Origin: Paramecium pentaurelia
Lineage: Eukaryota > Ciliophora > Oligohymenophorea > Peniculida > Parameciidae
Direction: 5' to 3'
NCBI GenBank assembly: GCA_905183005.1
Contig: CAJJDO010000006.1
Span: 853,781 to 917,780, forward strand
Length of the DNA: 64,000 bases
Shown: positions 12,233-23,158 of the stretch, one piece after another
How positions within the stretch are numbered: position 1 is the stretch's first letter
How the letters are laid out: each line of letters begins with the position of its first letter
Made by a program: the position numbers and the translations under genes
The notes under the pieces: model-generated
The model's database searches: none
The model's input: only the letters and a program-made list of their open reading frames with translations
What the model was told of the DNA's origin: nothing

Positions 12233-13186
12233 TCATTTCTTTTTTGTAGCCATACTCATTAATTTTTCTTCCATATCCTTTTATCTTGATATTAATTTAT
12301 CTTCTAATTCTTATTTTGCTAAATCAAGTTTTCGTTGTATTGCTTCTATAATTAATGGATCCAATAATTCTTCATCTGTTGGTTCAGGTTGAGCTAGTTA
12401 ATCTTCCTAATCAACAGTTTGAATTTATCCATCATCTTCAGGCTTTTATTCAAATGGACGATAAATCAAAGCTTCATCTAGTGGTAATAGAGACAAAGGC
12501 ATTTCAATCTAAAGATCCATATGAAGTTCTAATGTTCTTTAATCTGATTTGAAAGCCAGATCAATTAAATCTAAATGATTTAGATAAATTTAGAAATGAT
12601 CTTTAATTAATAATATATGCATAGATCTAAAATATCCTACTTCTGCATGTACCTTCAATAAATTATTAAATAATTCTGCATCTGTAACTTTATTCTTTTG
12701 TTGGATAGTTTTATTATACCTCATCTCTTGACTAAATTTATTGTTATTATTTGTGAATGATAAAAATAAAATGTTTAACAATACTTATACACTTTCATCA
12801 TTTAAACCTTTTAATGATTTTGAAAATATAAGATCATTAATTAATATATCAGCTGTTATTTAGAAATCGACATCTCGTAGTTAATCTTTGCAATTACTAA
12901 TTTCAGCTAGCTTATAATATTTATATTTTGTAATTACTTTATGTAAATATTCTATTGTTGCCTTATAGGATTCTGAGTGTGGATAGACATAATCAATGTA
13001 ATATTTTGTTATAGGTAAAGGCAAACTAATGTTAAAGAGATTGAATTACTTTGTACTATTTAGTTTAGTAATTTTATATTTCTCTAATTCTTTTCTCTAT
13101 CTTTCTTCTTCTTCTTCTCTTAATCTTTATTCTTCTGCTAATCTAGCAGCTTCTTCTTCTTTTTATTTTTGAGTCTTTGGAGGCAT
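12233..13186 (-). CDS. Unknown charged helical protein
   Basis: Single-exon ORF of 317 aa. The N-terminus MPPKTQKQ is followed by about 30 residues of Glu/Arg-rich predicted coiled coil. A mostly helical middle (about 45-215) has aromatic residues (TKYYIDYVYPHSESY, VHAEVGYFRSMH). An acidic linker rich in Q, E and D comes next, and a second charged helix ends in KLMSMATKKK. There is no signal peptide, membrane span or recognisable catalytic motif. The architecture (MPPK-type start, coiled coil, flanking ciliary genes) would suit a ciliary structural protein, but that is inference from context only. Confidence 0.8.
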
Positions 13187-13393
13187 TTTCTATAAATTAT
13201 TAAAAAGTCTAATAACAATTTCATATTTTTATGTTTAATATCATACTTGAATATCATATAATAGTTTATTCAGTATCAAGATTTTTATAATGTGAAAAAA
13301 CTGAATTTTAAAAAGATATTGACTAAAATAAGGTTTAGGGACCTCATAAAATGTAATTAATAATTGTCAATTTAGTATGAAATTAAATAAACC

Positions 13394-13726
13394 TCATGTA
13401 TGATGCAATACTTTTAAAGAGGAACTTTGTTTTCTAATTCTTTTCAAGAATGGATTTTTTTAGAATAAGGTATTATAATCTGTTTCTGTTTCCTTCAAAA
13501 TATTACCCTAAGAAGACAGGGCTTTTGAAGTTAGAACATCAATGATTTAATTGTTTGATCTTTCATATTGCAATTGTTTTATCATGGGGTTGGTTTTCAT
13601 TTTAAGACCCAAGTTTTTCAAGTATCGAATTATACTTTTCTCTGTTATGTGTGATTCTTTTCCTTAATACTCATTAATTGTAATTTCAATAGAGTTATCA
13701 GAAAATTCATCATCATATTCATCCAT
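13394..13726 (-). CDS. Small unknown protein (110 aa)
   Basis: Single exon, 110 codons plus TGA. The N-terminus is acidic (MDEYDDEFSDNSIEI), then an amphipathic section ITEKSIIRYLKNLGLKMK, and a basic Ser-rich C-terminus ending LKVLHHT. It has no domain that I recognise and no signal peptide. Support is the clean open frame, an ATG preceded by AT-rich DNA, and ordinary codon use; without a homologue search it stays tentative. An upstream ATG just ahead is out of frame. Confidence 0.6.
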
Positions 13727-14018
13727 TCTAATTATTATTGAATTTATTCATTGGAATCAATAACATTTTAAGTATTAATTTTGTCATTTAAAATTCTAAT
13801 TAAACTACTCCACAATTTATATATATCTTAATTGCATCTTACTTCATTAATGATAAAATTAATTTGTTACTTTTTAATTTGTATTTTTTGTAGTTTTTTG
13901 AATAAAAAAAACAATAATTTAACTAAAATAATCTAATAATCTTTTATGTTCTATTATTTCTAGTTATTGTAGAAAATAAATTAATATATTTCATTATAAT
14001 ATACATTATAATTAAATA

Positions 14019-14507
14019 ATGAGAACTCGAAAAGTTCAAGATGGGTAAATTGGTTTTGAGATAAGAGGTTAGAGTAATCCAAAATTTAAAAGAAAAGGTT
14101 AATTTGATAATTCAGATGACATTTAATTAGATATTCCAAATGGAGATTTGATTGAAGGAAAAAGTTATTATATAACTAATTGTGCATCATGTCATCATTT
14201 AGGTATATATAATTATAAATTTTAAGATGTGGATACTAATTTAGGACCTTCATTAAGAACTGTCTACTTAAGAAGATTTAGAAAAAACTGGTCTATGGAA
14301 TATGGAGGAGGAGATTTAAATTCTTGTTAAAAATTCATTTGGAATAGAAAAAAATTATGGGAATTTCTATAAAATCCTGAAAAAATGTTCTTAGATACAG
14401 CAATGTAATTAGATGGAATCAATGATCCTTTTATACTTGCTAGTGTTATTGATTATCTTTAATATTTAAGAGTATTTACTACAGATAACAAAAAAATAGT
14501 TATCTGA
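14019..14507 (+). CDS. Divergent class I cytochrome c
   Basis: Predicted 154 aa if the 24-nt GT..AAG element at 14203-14226 is an intron. The heme-attachment motif C-x2-C-H is clear (NCASCHHL), followed by NLGPSL (the GPNL loop of mitochondrial cytochrome c). Near the C-terminus NPEKMFLDTAMQLDGI matches NPKKYIPGTKM with its axial-ligand Met, and ILASVIDYLQYL matches the last helix. Cytochrome c carries electrons between complexes III and IV in the mitochondrial intermembrane space. The protein is longer than the usual 105-115 aa, with an N-terminal extension of about 25 residues, so it may be a specialised paralogue. If the 24 nt were retained, eight residues would be inserted after CHHL; removal fits the family better. 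Confidence 0.85.
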
Positions 14508-15010
14508 TATATATTATAATTTTTGTTAAGATAATTATATTAAGTAGGTTTATAATTATTGAACTTAATGAATTTATCTGTTATTCAATTTTTATAAAAA
14601 CCTTTATATTTGTTTAATATAGAATTCATCTTACAACTTATATTGTATTTGGTTGTAATTTATGTAATTAAGATTTAAGCTTTGAAATTTCAGAATGATA
14701 AATAACTAATTATAGTTAAATAACATATAAGTAGATATCTTAAAATTTCTTTACATATTTCAATAATCTTTTTAGATATATTTAATATAAAAGCATATTG
14801 AATAATCACATCTTATTATTGTCTATACAATTTATTATAAAAACATTGATAGTTGATAATCATTTGGATAATTATCTAAGAAATGAGTGATTTCAAACTT
14901 AATTAACTGATTATCATCTGATTAAGGTGAAGACTTTGATTATTATATAAGGATTAACAAAATAATTTCATCATTTAGATAAGGATTGCAACACGAAATA
15001 TGAATATTTA
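14508..15010. other. Intergenic
   Basis: 503 bp, AT-rich, between convergent stops (14507 plus, 15011 minus). No coding stretch longer than a few tens of codons and no recognisable RNA gene. Confidence 0.55.
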
Positions 15011-15118
15011 TCAATATGTTTTCTTATCTGCTTTTGTACCAATCAAATGATAAAGGATAATCATCACAACAATTCCAATTCCTAATGTATTACACAACAG
15101 CATAATCTCATATTCCAT
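15011..15118 (-). CDS. OST4: OST4, smallest oligosaccharyltransferase subunit
   Basis: A 35-codon gene too short for usual gene finders. The protein starts MEYEIMLLCNTLGIGIVVM, continues IILYHLIGTKADKK and stops. That is the whole layout of OST4: a few polar residues, one membrane helix with a central Gly, the YH pair at its cytosolic or lumenal end, and a short basic tail. OST4 bridges STT3 and the OST3/6-type subunit in the ER oligosaccharyltransferase that N-glycosylates nascent proteins. The match covers the whole length, including the spacing from Met to the YH motif. It has no intron. The recognition is by pattern, not by search. Confidence 0.85.
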   Translation of the reverse strand: MEYEIMLLCNTLGIGIVVMIILYHLIGTKADKKTY

Positions 15119-15321
15119 AGCTTTAATTATATATATATAATATAATCAATCAGAAATAAAATATTCATATATTTTACTATTTAATCTAGAAATTTCAAAT
15201 CCATAATATTATGATTATCTAAGATAGTAAGGGAATCTTAATGGAATTCATTTATATTCAAACTAAATTTAGTAATTCATCAAAATATTATATATATAAA
15301 TTATATATATTATATATCCTT

Positions 15322-16434
15322 TCAACAGATATTGGTCACAGGTCCATCTATAAAATATCTAATTAAAAATGCTCTTCCATCGTTTGAATATAATGCATAA
15401 GGGATTTTTCTACTCATAAGACCAACAATATTATCTGGTTATAAAGAGATTTTTTATTCATCAATTTCAATAGTAACAGGATTAATAATGTAAAGAAAAG
15501 TAAACTTTTTACCTGTATCAGCCTTTTTATCAAAGGAAGAATCAAAATGCTTTTTATGTTTTTTTTCTTTTCCTCCAAAATAACTTATTTAATATGATTC
15601 ACTTATCTATACTAATAAATCTTTATTTTTGGAATTCAATTCATAAGGTAAAGCACTTAGAATGTGAGATATGAAATATAGATTTTTAAATGAATCCTTA
15701 TCCATTTAACTTAAGGTTAACCAAAATGTCTTATCATCTCTTTAAAGTTCAGTTTAAACTTCTTCAAATCTACCATCTCTTTCTAAAAAATCTAATTCTT
15801 TATATAATGCATGACAATAATCATTATTATTAATAAATTTATTCATAATACTCCATCCAGTATTCATTAAATCATACATAAAATCAGCAGATAAGAAATT
15901 TAATTCAATTTTAGGATATTTATTAATCCAAGTTTATGGAGTAGCAACTAACATTTATTATTTTGAATCTATATATTATTCCTTTTACATTTCTAATCTA
16001 ATCTCTTTTAAGAAATAAAATTATAATCCTTCTCTTAATACTTCATTCAAAATATAAACTTCAGTTTCTACATCCCATTATAAATTATCCTTTTTTCCAG
16101 ATTTTTTAATACTATTAAATCTCTATTATAAATAATCCAAAATCTATGGTAATTTGGTTCGAATATTATTTTTAGACAATTATTCAAATACAATTTATTC
16201 TAAAGCACTTCTTTCTTTTTCAGGTATATAGACTTTAGCAAAAAAAGATCCACAACAATTTCTATCATCATCTTTATGTTCATGATGACAATCTTTATGT
16301 TATTAAGTATAATAATAAGTATTTTTCTCTTTAAATCTATCTGCTTACTTTTAGTCTAATGAAAAGATTAACTTATAAGCATTTAAAAAGTATTTTCTAA
16401 ATATTTTAACTAATAATATTTCTTAGTCACTCAT
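15322..16434 (-). CDS. Prolyl-hydroxylase-like 2OG-Fe(II) dioxygenase fold protein
   Basis: Single exon, 370 aa. The C-terminal half follows the EGLN/prolyl 4-hydroxylase plan: a helix with DLMNTGWSIMNKFI, then FLERDGRFEEVQTELQRDDK, a LPYELNSKN segment, and KKHKKHFDSSFDKKADTGKK with the iron-binding H-x-D (H296, D298), followed by FTFLYIINP. The last strand DGRAFLIRYFIDGP keeps an Arg (about R354) where the 2-oxoglutarate-binding Arg lies. Where the second iron-binding His should be (NPHEV in EGLN proteins) this protein has IPYALYS (Tyr346), so activity is doubtful. The N-terminal 120 residues include a Cys/His-rich patch, CHHEHKDDDRNCC. The fold assignment is from motifs; role unknown. Confidence 0.7.
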
Positions 16435-16470
16435 AATCAAAAATAATAATATAAGAATATTAATTAACAA

Positions 16471-17236
16471 TCAAGAATATGAATTAGTTAATGTTTCCAT
16501 TTTTCTTTCTTCTTTATCCAACATTATCAAACTTTAATTAAAACGTGGTTTATCTGTTTTTGTGAATCTTCCTTATTCTCTTTACCGATATTCAGCAAGA
16601 TTCTTTCTTACAGGATATCTATATATATATATATCAATAGAATTACCTCACTTAATTCCATTATTTATTTTGTTTCTTTTCTCTATATGCAGCAACTTTT
16701 AAAGCTCTTTCTTCTTTACTTAATTTTTATCCTGGATTCAATAGTTACTATTCGATGAGAAAGTCATCCATAAATCTTTTCTATCTTTGTTCTTCAACTC
16801 TTATTTCTGTTTTGAGAACTTACTAGGCTTCTGTCATTAATTATTCATAATTTGCTGGCATTCCAAAAGGTATGAAATGTAATCTTTATTAAATTAGATT
16901 ATTTTGTATTTGTTAAAGATCATTAAAAGGCTTAGATAAAATATCTGAAACATCTAATTCTTCTCCTAATTTGAGATATTTTTAAATCCCCATAACTAAT
17001 TATGGTTATTTTGGAATAGATCTCTCTGTTTGTAAAACTTGAGGAATAGCTATCTTAACATATGGTTAAAATGAACTTGAAGGATTTCCACCACTTAAAT
17101 TCAATCTATTAAAACTTTCATTTAGTTTCTCTCCAGTTGATTCACTTCCCTCACTTCCAATACTTAACTTCCTTCTTTTATTGATTACTTCATTATTCCC
17201 GTTAGTAGTATTGTATAATTTGAAACCTAAACTCAT
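16471..17236 (-). CDS. CCT-motif (CONSTANS-like) protein
   Basis: Predicted 245 aa, one 28-nt intron (16619-16646). The recognisable part is near residues 185-225: KVAAYREKKQNKQWNQVRYP then VRKNLAEYRQREQGRFTK, which is the CCT motif (R-x5-R-Y-x-K-R ... K.RY..RK..A..R.R..GRF.K) of plant CONSTANS/TOC1 proteins, also found in ciliates and other protists; there it acts in nuclear localisation and DNA-complex contacts. The intron splits the motif. The rest is Ser/Asn-rich with a helical, Gln-rich middle, and there is no B-box finger. A nuclear regulatory role is likely from family knowledge, but targets are unknown. Confidence 0.85.
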
Positions 17237-17493
17237 ATTAATTTAATTTATTTAAGGCTGTATTCGCTCTAATATTTTATTATTTATTAAGATAATAAAA
17301 TCATTTTATAATAAATCAAATTCTGTTATTTAAATTACAATTCAATACAATTAATCCTATTATTCACTTTTCATTTAAAGAACTTTTAATAAACTAATAT
17401 ATTACTTTAATTTTTAATTCAGCATTATATTCTTAATATGTTATTAAAAAATATATAAATATTATGTTTAAATGTGTTACAACTTAATAATAA

Positions 17494-18636
17494 TCACTAT
17501 TCGATGTTATTATACTGGCCCAACTTACATTTTGTAAAAGAATCAGTGTCACTTTTGTAGATAACATAATCAGCATCTACAAAATAAATCAAAAAGTGTT
17601 TTAATGAACTAGAAAAGAGCAAATCTGTATAATCTTATTAGAGTTAAATCAACTCATTTGAATCAGAGAATTATTTAACCTTATAAAGAGGAGTAATTAT
17701 TGTCCCTTAAGTGTTTTAATATGGAATAGCCACAGCATTTCCCTTTAAAGTTATATAACCTATTGGAATCCAATCTCTGTATCTATTTAATACAGATTCT
17801 AAGATTGCCTTATTTGATTAATATAAAATCTAATAACTATCTTCCAAGTCTGTTGATATAACAAATTCAGTTGAATTTTCACTTGCTTTTAATATGGCTG
17901 CACTCTTGAATTTCGTTGTTGCTCTAAGAGTAGTGATTGTGTATCTTAAAAGTATTGATCCTTAACTATAAGGAACTAAATTATTAGTTCTGTAAATTGA
18001 ATCTACCCAAAGAACACCATCATTTCTATCTGTAATCAATATTCTATAAACTAACTAAGAGTCCATATAATATGATTTGATATCAAAATCTGTTAAATAA
18101 AGATTAGTTCTATTAAAGTATGATTTATCAAAAATATAAGATGTTGTTCTTAAATACCATGATGCAGTTTGTACAACTATTGTATAGAATAAGACTCTAT
18201 CATTTTATAACATTATAAAAGTATTTCCAACTACTACAGCCTTGTCAAATAATTAGACTCCAAGAGGAATATATACTATGCTTCCAAATGGATTACAATT
18301 CAACCCATAACATTAATATCCTTATAAGTATGCCTCAGATCCATTCTATTGACAACCAACAAAAAAGATATTTCCTAATGGATAACCAATTACTCTGTTA
18401 CAAGAATAACCAGTAGTTTTAGGACCAAGTGTAGAGTTGAGAACATTGAGATCTGAGTCCAATAATAACAGTTGCTTTGTTGTTTGTATTACATCAATAG
18501 ACCCATTTCCAAATTTTGCTTTATCAACCAGATCCTCATAAGTATCAATATCGAACTCTTATTCAAATAAGCAATTCACACTATTGGTTTAGGACAAAGC
18601 TAAGGGGAGAAGAGCATAAAAAATTAATGACATCAT
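17494..18636 (-). CDS. Secreted or lumenal protein, unknown family
   Basis: Single exon, 380 aa. It opens with a signal peptide, MMSLIFYALLPLALSQT, and a short region with cysteine (NSVNCLFEQEF). The rest is beta-strand-rich with repeated patterns of hydrophobic strands and Gly/Asp turns (KQLLLLDSDLNVLNS, GYPLGNIFFVGCQQ, GVLWVDSIYRT), suggesting a beta-propeller-like ectodomain. There is no C-terminal membrane span or GPI-type hydrophobic tail, so it is probably soluble in the secretory pathway. It resembles in style, but not provably in sequence, the two giant membrane proteins at 34703 and 40839. Two adjacent ATGs exist; the upstream one is used. Confidence 0.75.
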
Positions 18637-18749
18637 TATTAAAAATAATATGATAACATTTTATTAATTTTCTATATATTCACAATAGTATATATATTTG
18701 AAATTCTGAAATTTTTATATATATATATGTAAGTAGGACAAATACGATA

Positions 18750-20138
18750 TCAAATTTATTATTATGCTTTAAATTAATGATCCCCAAACTTTTCTTTTTA
18801 ATTCTTATAAATTTTATTGAAAATTCCTGATTTTTAAATTGTTTAATGAGGTTAAAGGAAATCTAAAATTCTTAAAAAAATCAAATCTAATATTAAGAGA
18901 ATCATTAAATATAATCCATATATTTATCCATTGCTATAACAATCTTTAAATCTTTTTAATATTGTTTAATTTTATGTTTATAGTATCTTATAATAAACTT
19001 TTTCAGTTCTCTCTGCCACCTATTCCCAACTATACATTTTCTTAATAAGTTCATGTTATTAATAGACTTAAAAGTTTTTAGCTATTGGAATTGCTTATAC
19101 TATTTTCTGACAAATATCTTCAGGATTTGGATCTGCATACAATACCATATTTTTAGGTAATACTTCACTAATACCTCCAACATTAGTTGAAACAACACAT
19201 AATCCACATGATGCAGCTTCAACTATTGCTATACAAAATGCTTCTGTTAATGATGTATTTAAGAATATATGACCTCTATTTAGTACATCTTTCACCTAAT
19301 GACCTGGAACACTTCCTAACTATTTTTATCAATAAAATATACTAATTCAGTTTAATTTTATAAGTTATATCTTTAAATGGTTTCTTCAAGAATTCTTTTC
19401 TTTGGTCCATCTCCACCTATTATAAAATATACCTCTGGATGCTATTTACAAATTATTTATAAGACATCCACTAATAAATCTACTCCTTTTCTGAATGTCA
19501 TTCTACATATAACCACAATATTAATTGTATTAAGAGGATATCTTTTTTAAGGATTTGGGGTGAATCTACTACAATCAACTGCATTTGGAATTACAGAAAT
19601 ATTTCTAGGATCTAAAGATGCTCTCATTGATAAATTCTCTTTGCTTACATGAGATACAGATATTGAATGATCAATTTCACACAAAATGTATTTTAGAATT
19701 TTATTAACATGAAAAGATGATGCATCATTGAATGCAAACAAAGAATGATCAGTAAATACTGTTTTGAATCCCATAGATTTAGCATGAAGTAATAATTCTC
19801 CACCTAAATATGATGTAGCTGCATGAGAATGTACAACATGTATTTCTTCTCTTAATAATATTTATCTAAATATTGGGAGGGTACCAACATAAGTAAATAA
19901 AACAACTGTTTAAATGGCAGGAATGAATGGACAATAATAAACTTTTAATCCATTAGTCATATATCGAACTCCAGACCTTCCTTAATATCTATGTGTTATT
20001 ACTATAACTTTGTGCCCTCTTTCAATTAAACCTAAATATACTTAAATCTTCAATACATAATCCAAGTTAAAAGATATGCATTTCTACACCGCCTAAACAA
20101 GGATAGAAAAAATCACATATTAAGCAAATGTTTACCAT
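18750..20138 (-). CDS. PIGA: PIG-A, GlcNAc-PI transferase catalytic subunit
   Basis: Predicted 446 aa with two introns (20032-20056, 25 nt; 19320-19342, 23 nt). PIG-A is the GT4 glycosyltransferase that adds GlcNAc to phosphatidylinositol, the first step of GPI-anchor synthesis at the cytosolic ER face. Seen in order: the N-terminal CDFFYPCLGGVEMHI, HSHAATSYLGGE, KTVFTDHSLFAFNDASS, VSHVSKENLSMRASLDP, VIPNAVD, the donor-site motif NTSLTEAFCIAIVEAASCG, and VVSTNVGGISEVLP. A C-terminal membrane helix (YGLYLMILLILDLIFLRIL) is followed by a basic tail, as in the family. Length and motif order match orthologues closely. Paramecium surface antigens are GPI-anchored, so the gene is expected to be essential for the surface coat. 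Confidence 0.97.
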
Positions 20139-20677
20139 TCAATTAAGTAATAATTACTTATCAACTTTATTATTTTACTTTAATTAAAATTACCTATTAT
20201 TTTCTGATAAAAGTAATTTAAAAAACAACATCTAAATCCTATCTTATTTAAAAAATAAATAATTATACATTAAAGACTTATAATCTTGATCTAAAAATTT
20301 TAAGAATTTTAAATAAAATAACTTATATTCATATTGCTCTAAATAATTAATTACTTATACAACTAAACTACTAATTAATTGATGGATTCTTATATTTTTC
20401 ACTTTCTTAAGTTGGTTTTCAAACCAAAAAGGAATTTATTAACTATATTATTGGAATAGATAGATTTATATTTTAATTTATTTGATTAATAAATATTATA
20501 AATTATATAACTTATAATAAAATTTATTCAATGGATTTTTAAGTGATTTCATAACGTTTAGGTTTATGTTATCACTAATATCATTATTGAATAGATTATT
20601 AAGTAAGATCTTATAATTCTATTATAAACTATGAGTATAGGAATTCCTAAATATATTTTAGATATCAAATAATATAA
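20139..20677. other. Intergenic
   Basis: 539 bp, very AT-rich, between the PIG-A start and the stop of the lipase gene (both minus strand). Nothing coding or repetitive was recognised. Confidence 0.55.
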
Positions 20678-21631
20678 TCATTATCTTTTTTTAATCCATT
20701 CAATTATTTTGGGAATTATTTCATGTATTTCTTATTCCTCTATACAATCATGCCACATATTCTCATAATATATCAGTTCTTTATCTGTAGATGTACATTA
20801 TTTCATTAGCTCTTGTCCAACTTCAGGATCAATTATTTAATCCATTCCTCCTGATATAATCAAGAAAGGCTTTTTATAACTTTAAAAAGTATTTGGTGCT
20901 TCTCTCATCATTTTAAGTAATACTCTAGCTGTACCTGGTAAGGTAGAATTCCAATTGATATATGGATCCTTCATATTATCTTCCAAAATCTATGGGTTCT
21001 TAGATGCATTTGGAAATGATGCTGGAAATGGTGTCCAGGTAGGACTTAATAGACCTAAAAATAAAGCAATTTATTTTAAATAAGGTCTATTATAATAGTT
21101 GTCCATTAAAGCTGGTGTAATTAAAATAGTTCCATCTACAAGATCATTCATTCCTAATAGATAAGATGTTAATCCACCTAATGATTATCCTAAAGCAAAC
21201 AATTTTACTCCAGGATACAATTGTTTAATTAATTAAATAAATCTAGTACAATCATCTATATGTTATTCTTTTGATTGTAACCATCCTCTAAGACCTTCAC
21301 TCTTACCAAATCCTCTAAAATCAAAGCCTACACAAAGACTGTTAGCTTGTTTACTCAGTGCTTATGCTATATGAGCATATAATCCAAGATGTTCATTTAA
21401 TCCATGAAAAAAGAAAGTCACAGATTATGGAGTTTAATTTGATTTTGTGAAACATCTATAGGTGTGTAACTTAATAGTTGTATTTCTTTGGAGACAAGTA
21501 AATTAAATTACACCTTCTTCATCCCATTTACTATTTCCTAAAGGACAAGACATTCGATATTTCTCTTCAGAAACAGCCTATTATATTCTTTAATTCTTAA
21601 TATCTTTTTCTGATTTCTTAAACCAATACAT
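20678..21631 (-). CDS. Monoacylglycerol-lipase-like alpha/beta hydrolase
   Basis: Single exon, 317 aa. Alpha/beta hydrolase of the MGL (serine aminopeptidase S33-like) group, which cleaves monoacylglycerols or lysophospholipids. The oxyanion motif HGLNEHLGLYAHIA is followed by GFDFRGFGKSEGLRG, then the nucleophile elbow LGQSLGGLTS (Gly-x-Ser-x-Gly), the acid in SGGMDQIIDPEVG, and the catalytic His in ENMWHDC. All triad elements are in the usual spacing. The N-terminus lacks a signal peptide, so the protein is likely cytosolic or peripheral. A close paralogue lies at 32885-33835 on the same strand. Confidence 0.92.
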
Positions 21632-21904
21632 ACAAATTTTAATAATATAATTATAATAATTAGGTTTAAATAAATATCTAATTAAGAATTCAAGGCTATC
21701 TTAAATTTTTTGCAAGAAGGTCTATTTATAGTGGATCAATCATTAGACTATTGGGGAGTAAAAATGGATTGTTCATAAGTTCAAAGGGGTATTTGGGTAC
21801 CATCTTCAATATCATTTATTTTTATTGAGGAATTTCAAGGGGTTGAGTTTAATTTGATTGATCTTTATTTACTTAATGAATAAGATTAGCAAATTAATTT
21901 CCAT

Positions 21905-22917
21905 TCAATTAGATATCATCGATTTGATCATCAATTTATTACTAACAGATTCTTAGTTCTTTTTGTTTTAGTTTAATTTATTTAATGAGACTAAGTTAAT
22001 AAATACTGAATACAAAGAGAAATTTTTCTTATGATCAATGACTCTTCTGACAATGGCATATAAATTTAAAAACACTTTATCATCACAGATTCCTGTAGCA
22101 TCTCTAAGATTTTTCATATAATCTGTTAATTCTTCTTCATCATGTATGGTATCTATAATTAGTTATAGTAGAAACGATTACATGTTTTTGAGAAATAGCT
22201 TTGCCCAAATAACAATGTACCATAGTTTCCATCTAAAAGGAGTCTTGCAATATTTTAGAAACAATATCTAATATATTATTTACGCTTAGTCCCTGTAGCA
22301 TTAAACTTGAGTTTGTATGATTCTGTAAGCAGTTATTACAATTCATTAAATTCTTATTCCTTTATTTTGAGTTACTCAAACAATTAAGTCTATTCAACAA
22401 TCATATCGTAGATACTAGAATTCTGTTCTAAAACAGAATGAATACTCTGAAAAGTTGATTCTGTTGATTTTCTTAGTTGTTCGATTGCCTAATTTAAGTC
22501 TTCAACCTTCTTTTCTAATAGGTTTATATATAACTTTTTTCTTTATCTGGAATTTCTTGCACTTTCTCTATTTCTTATCATTTTTTGATCCTCATTCTCT
22601 AACTATTTACTAGATGAACTTGGCTCCTTTTATATTTTTTTGACAATCTTTTCATTCTCCCCCTCAACACTAAGTAGAGAATGTATTTTTTTGATATAAG
22701 CATTCTTCACATGTCCCTTAATGTTCTGTAATCCAAGAGCATCATCTTTGATTGATGCCTAGGAATCAATCTAAACCATGGATCTGTCTTCAAGTTTAAC
22801 ATCTTGTTTTGATAAACTATAAGGCAAAAATGATGGCATTAGAAATCTTCCCCTCACTTAATCTTCATCAAATTGTTCAGGTAAATGGTATTCTTGATAT
22901 TCATTTAACTTTTGCAT
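21905..22917 (-). CDS. bZIP transcription factor
   Basis: Predicted 329 aa, one 23-nt intron (22153-22175). Around residues 115-160 lies a basic-leucine zipper: MIRNRESARNSRQRKK is the DNA-contacting N-x7-R basic region, followed by LYINLLEKKVEDLNQAIEQL, a heptad pattern with Leu, Val and Ile at d positions. The zipper is rather short and then continues into a longer helical region. The N-terminal 110 residues are Ser/Lys-rich with proline, likely regulatory; the C-terminal 150 residues look helical and folded. It presumably binds DNA as a dimer in the nucleus. bZIP genes are few in ciliates compared with Myb or HMG genes, which makes the call of some interest. Confidence 0.9.
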
Positions 22918-23158
22918 CACTACTTATGATAATAATAATTGATTAATGACGTCTGAAAAGACTTATATAGTATAATTGTTATAAAATTATGTATTATTTT
23001 ACATAAGAACAGTTAAATATTATTTTCCAATAAAATAATCTTATAAATAGCCATACTCTTTTTCTAACTTTATTATATAAATTCTTTAATTATTAATATA
23101 TCAAATACAAACATAGTTATAATTAATAATAAGTAATATATTTAATATTAAATATTAA

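Noticed and set aside
16619..16646. TA-rich run as a telomere-like or microsatellite feature
   Set aside because: It is the body of a normal 28-nt intron; Paramecium telomeric G4T2/G3T3 repeats were not seen anywhere in the window.
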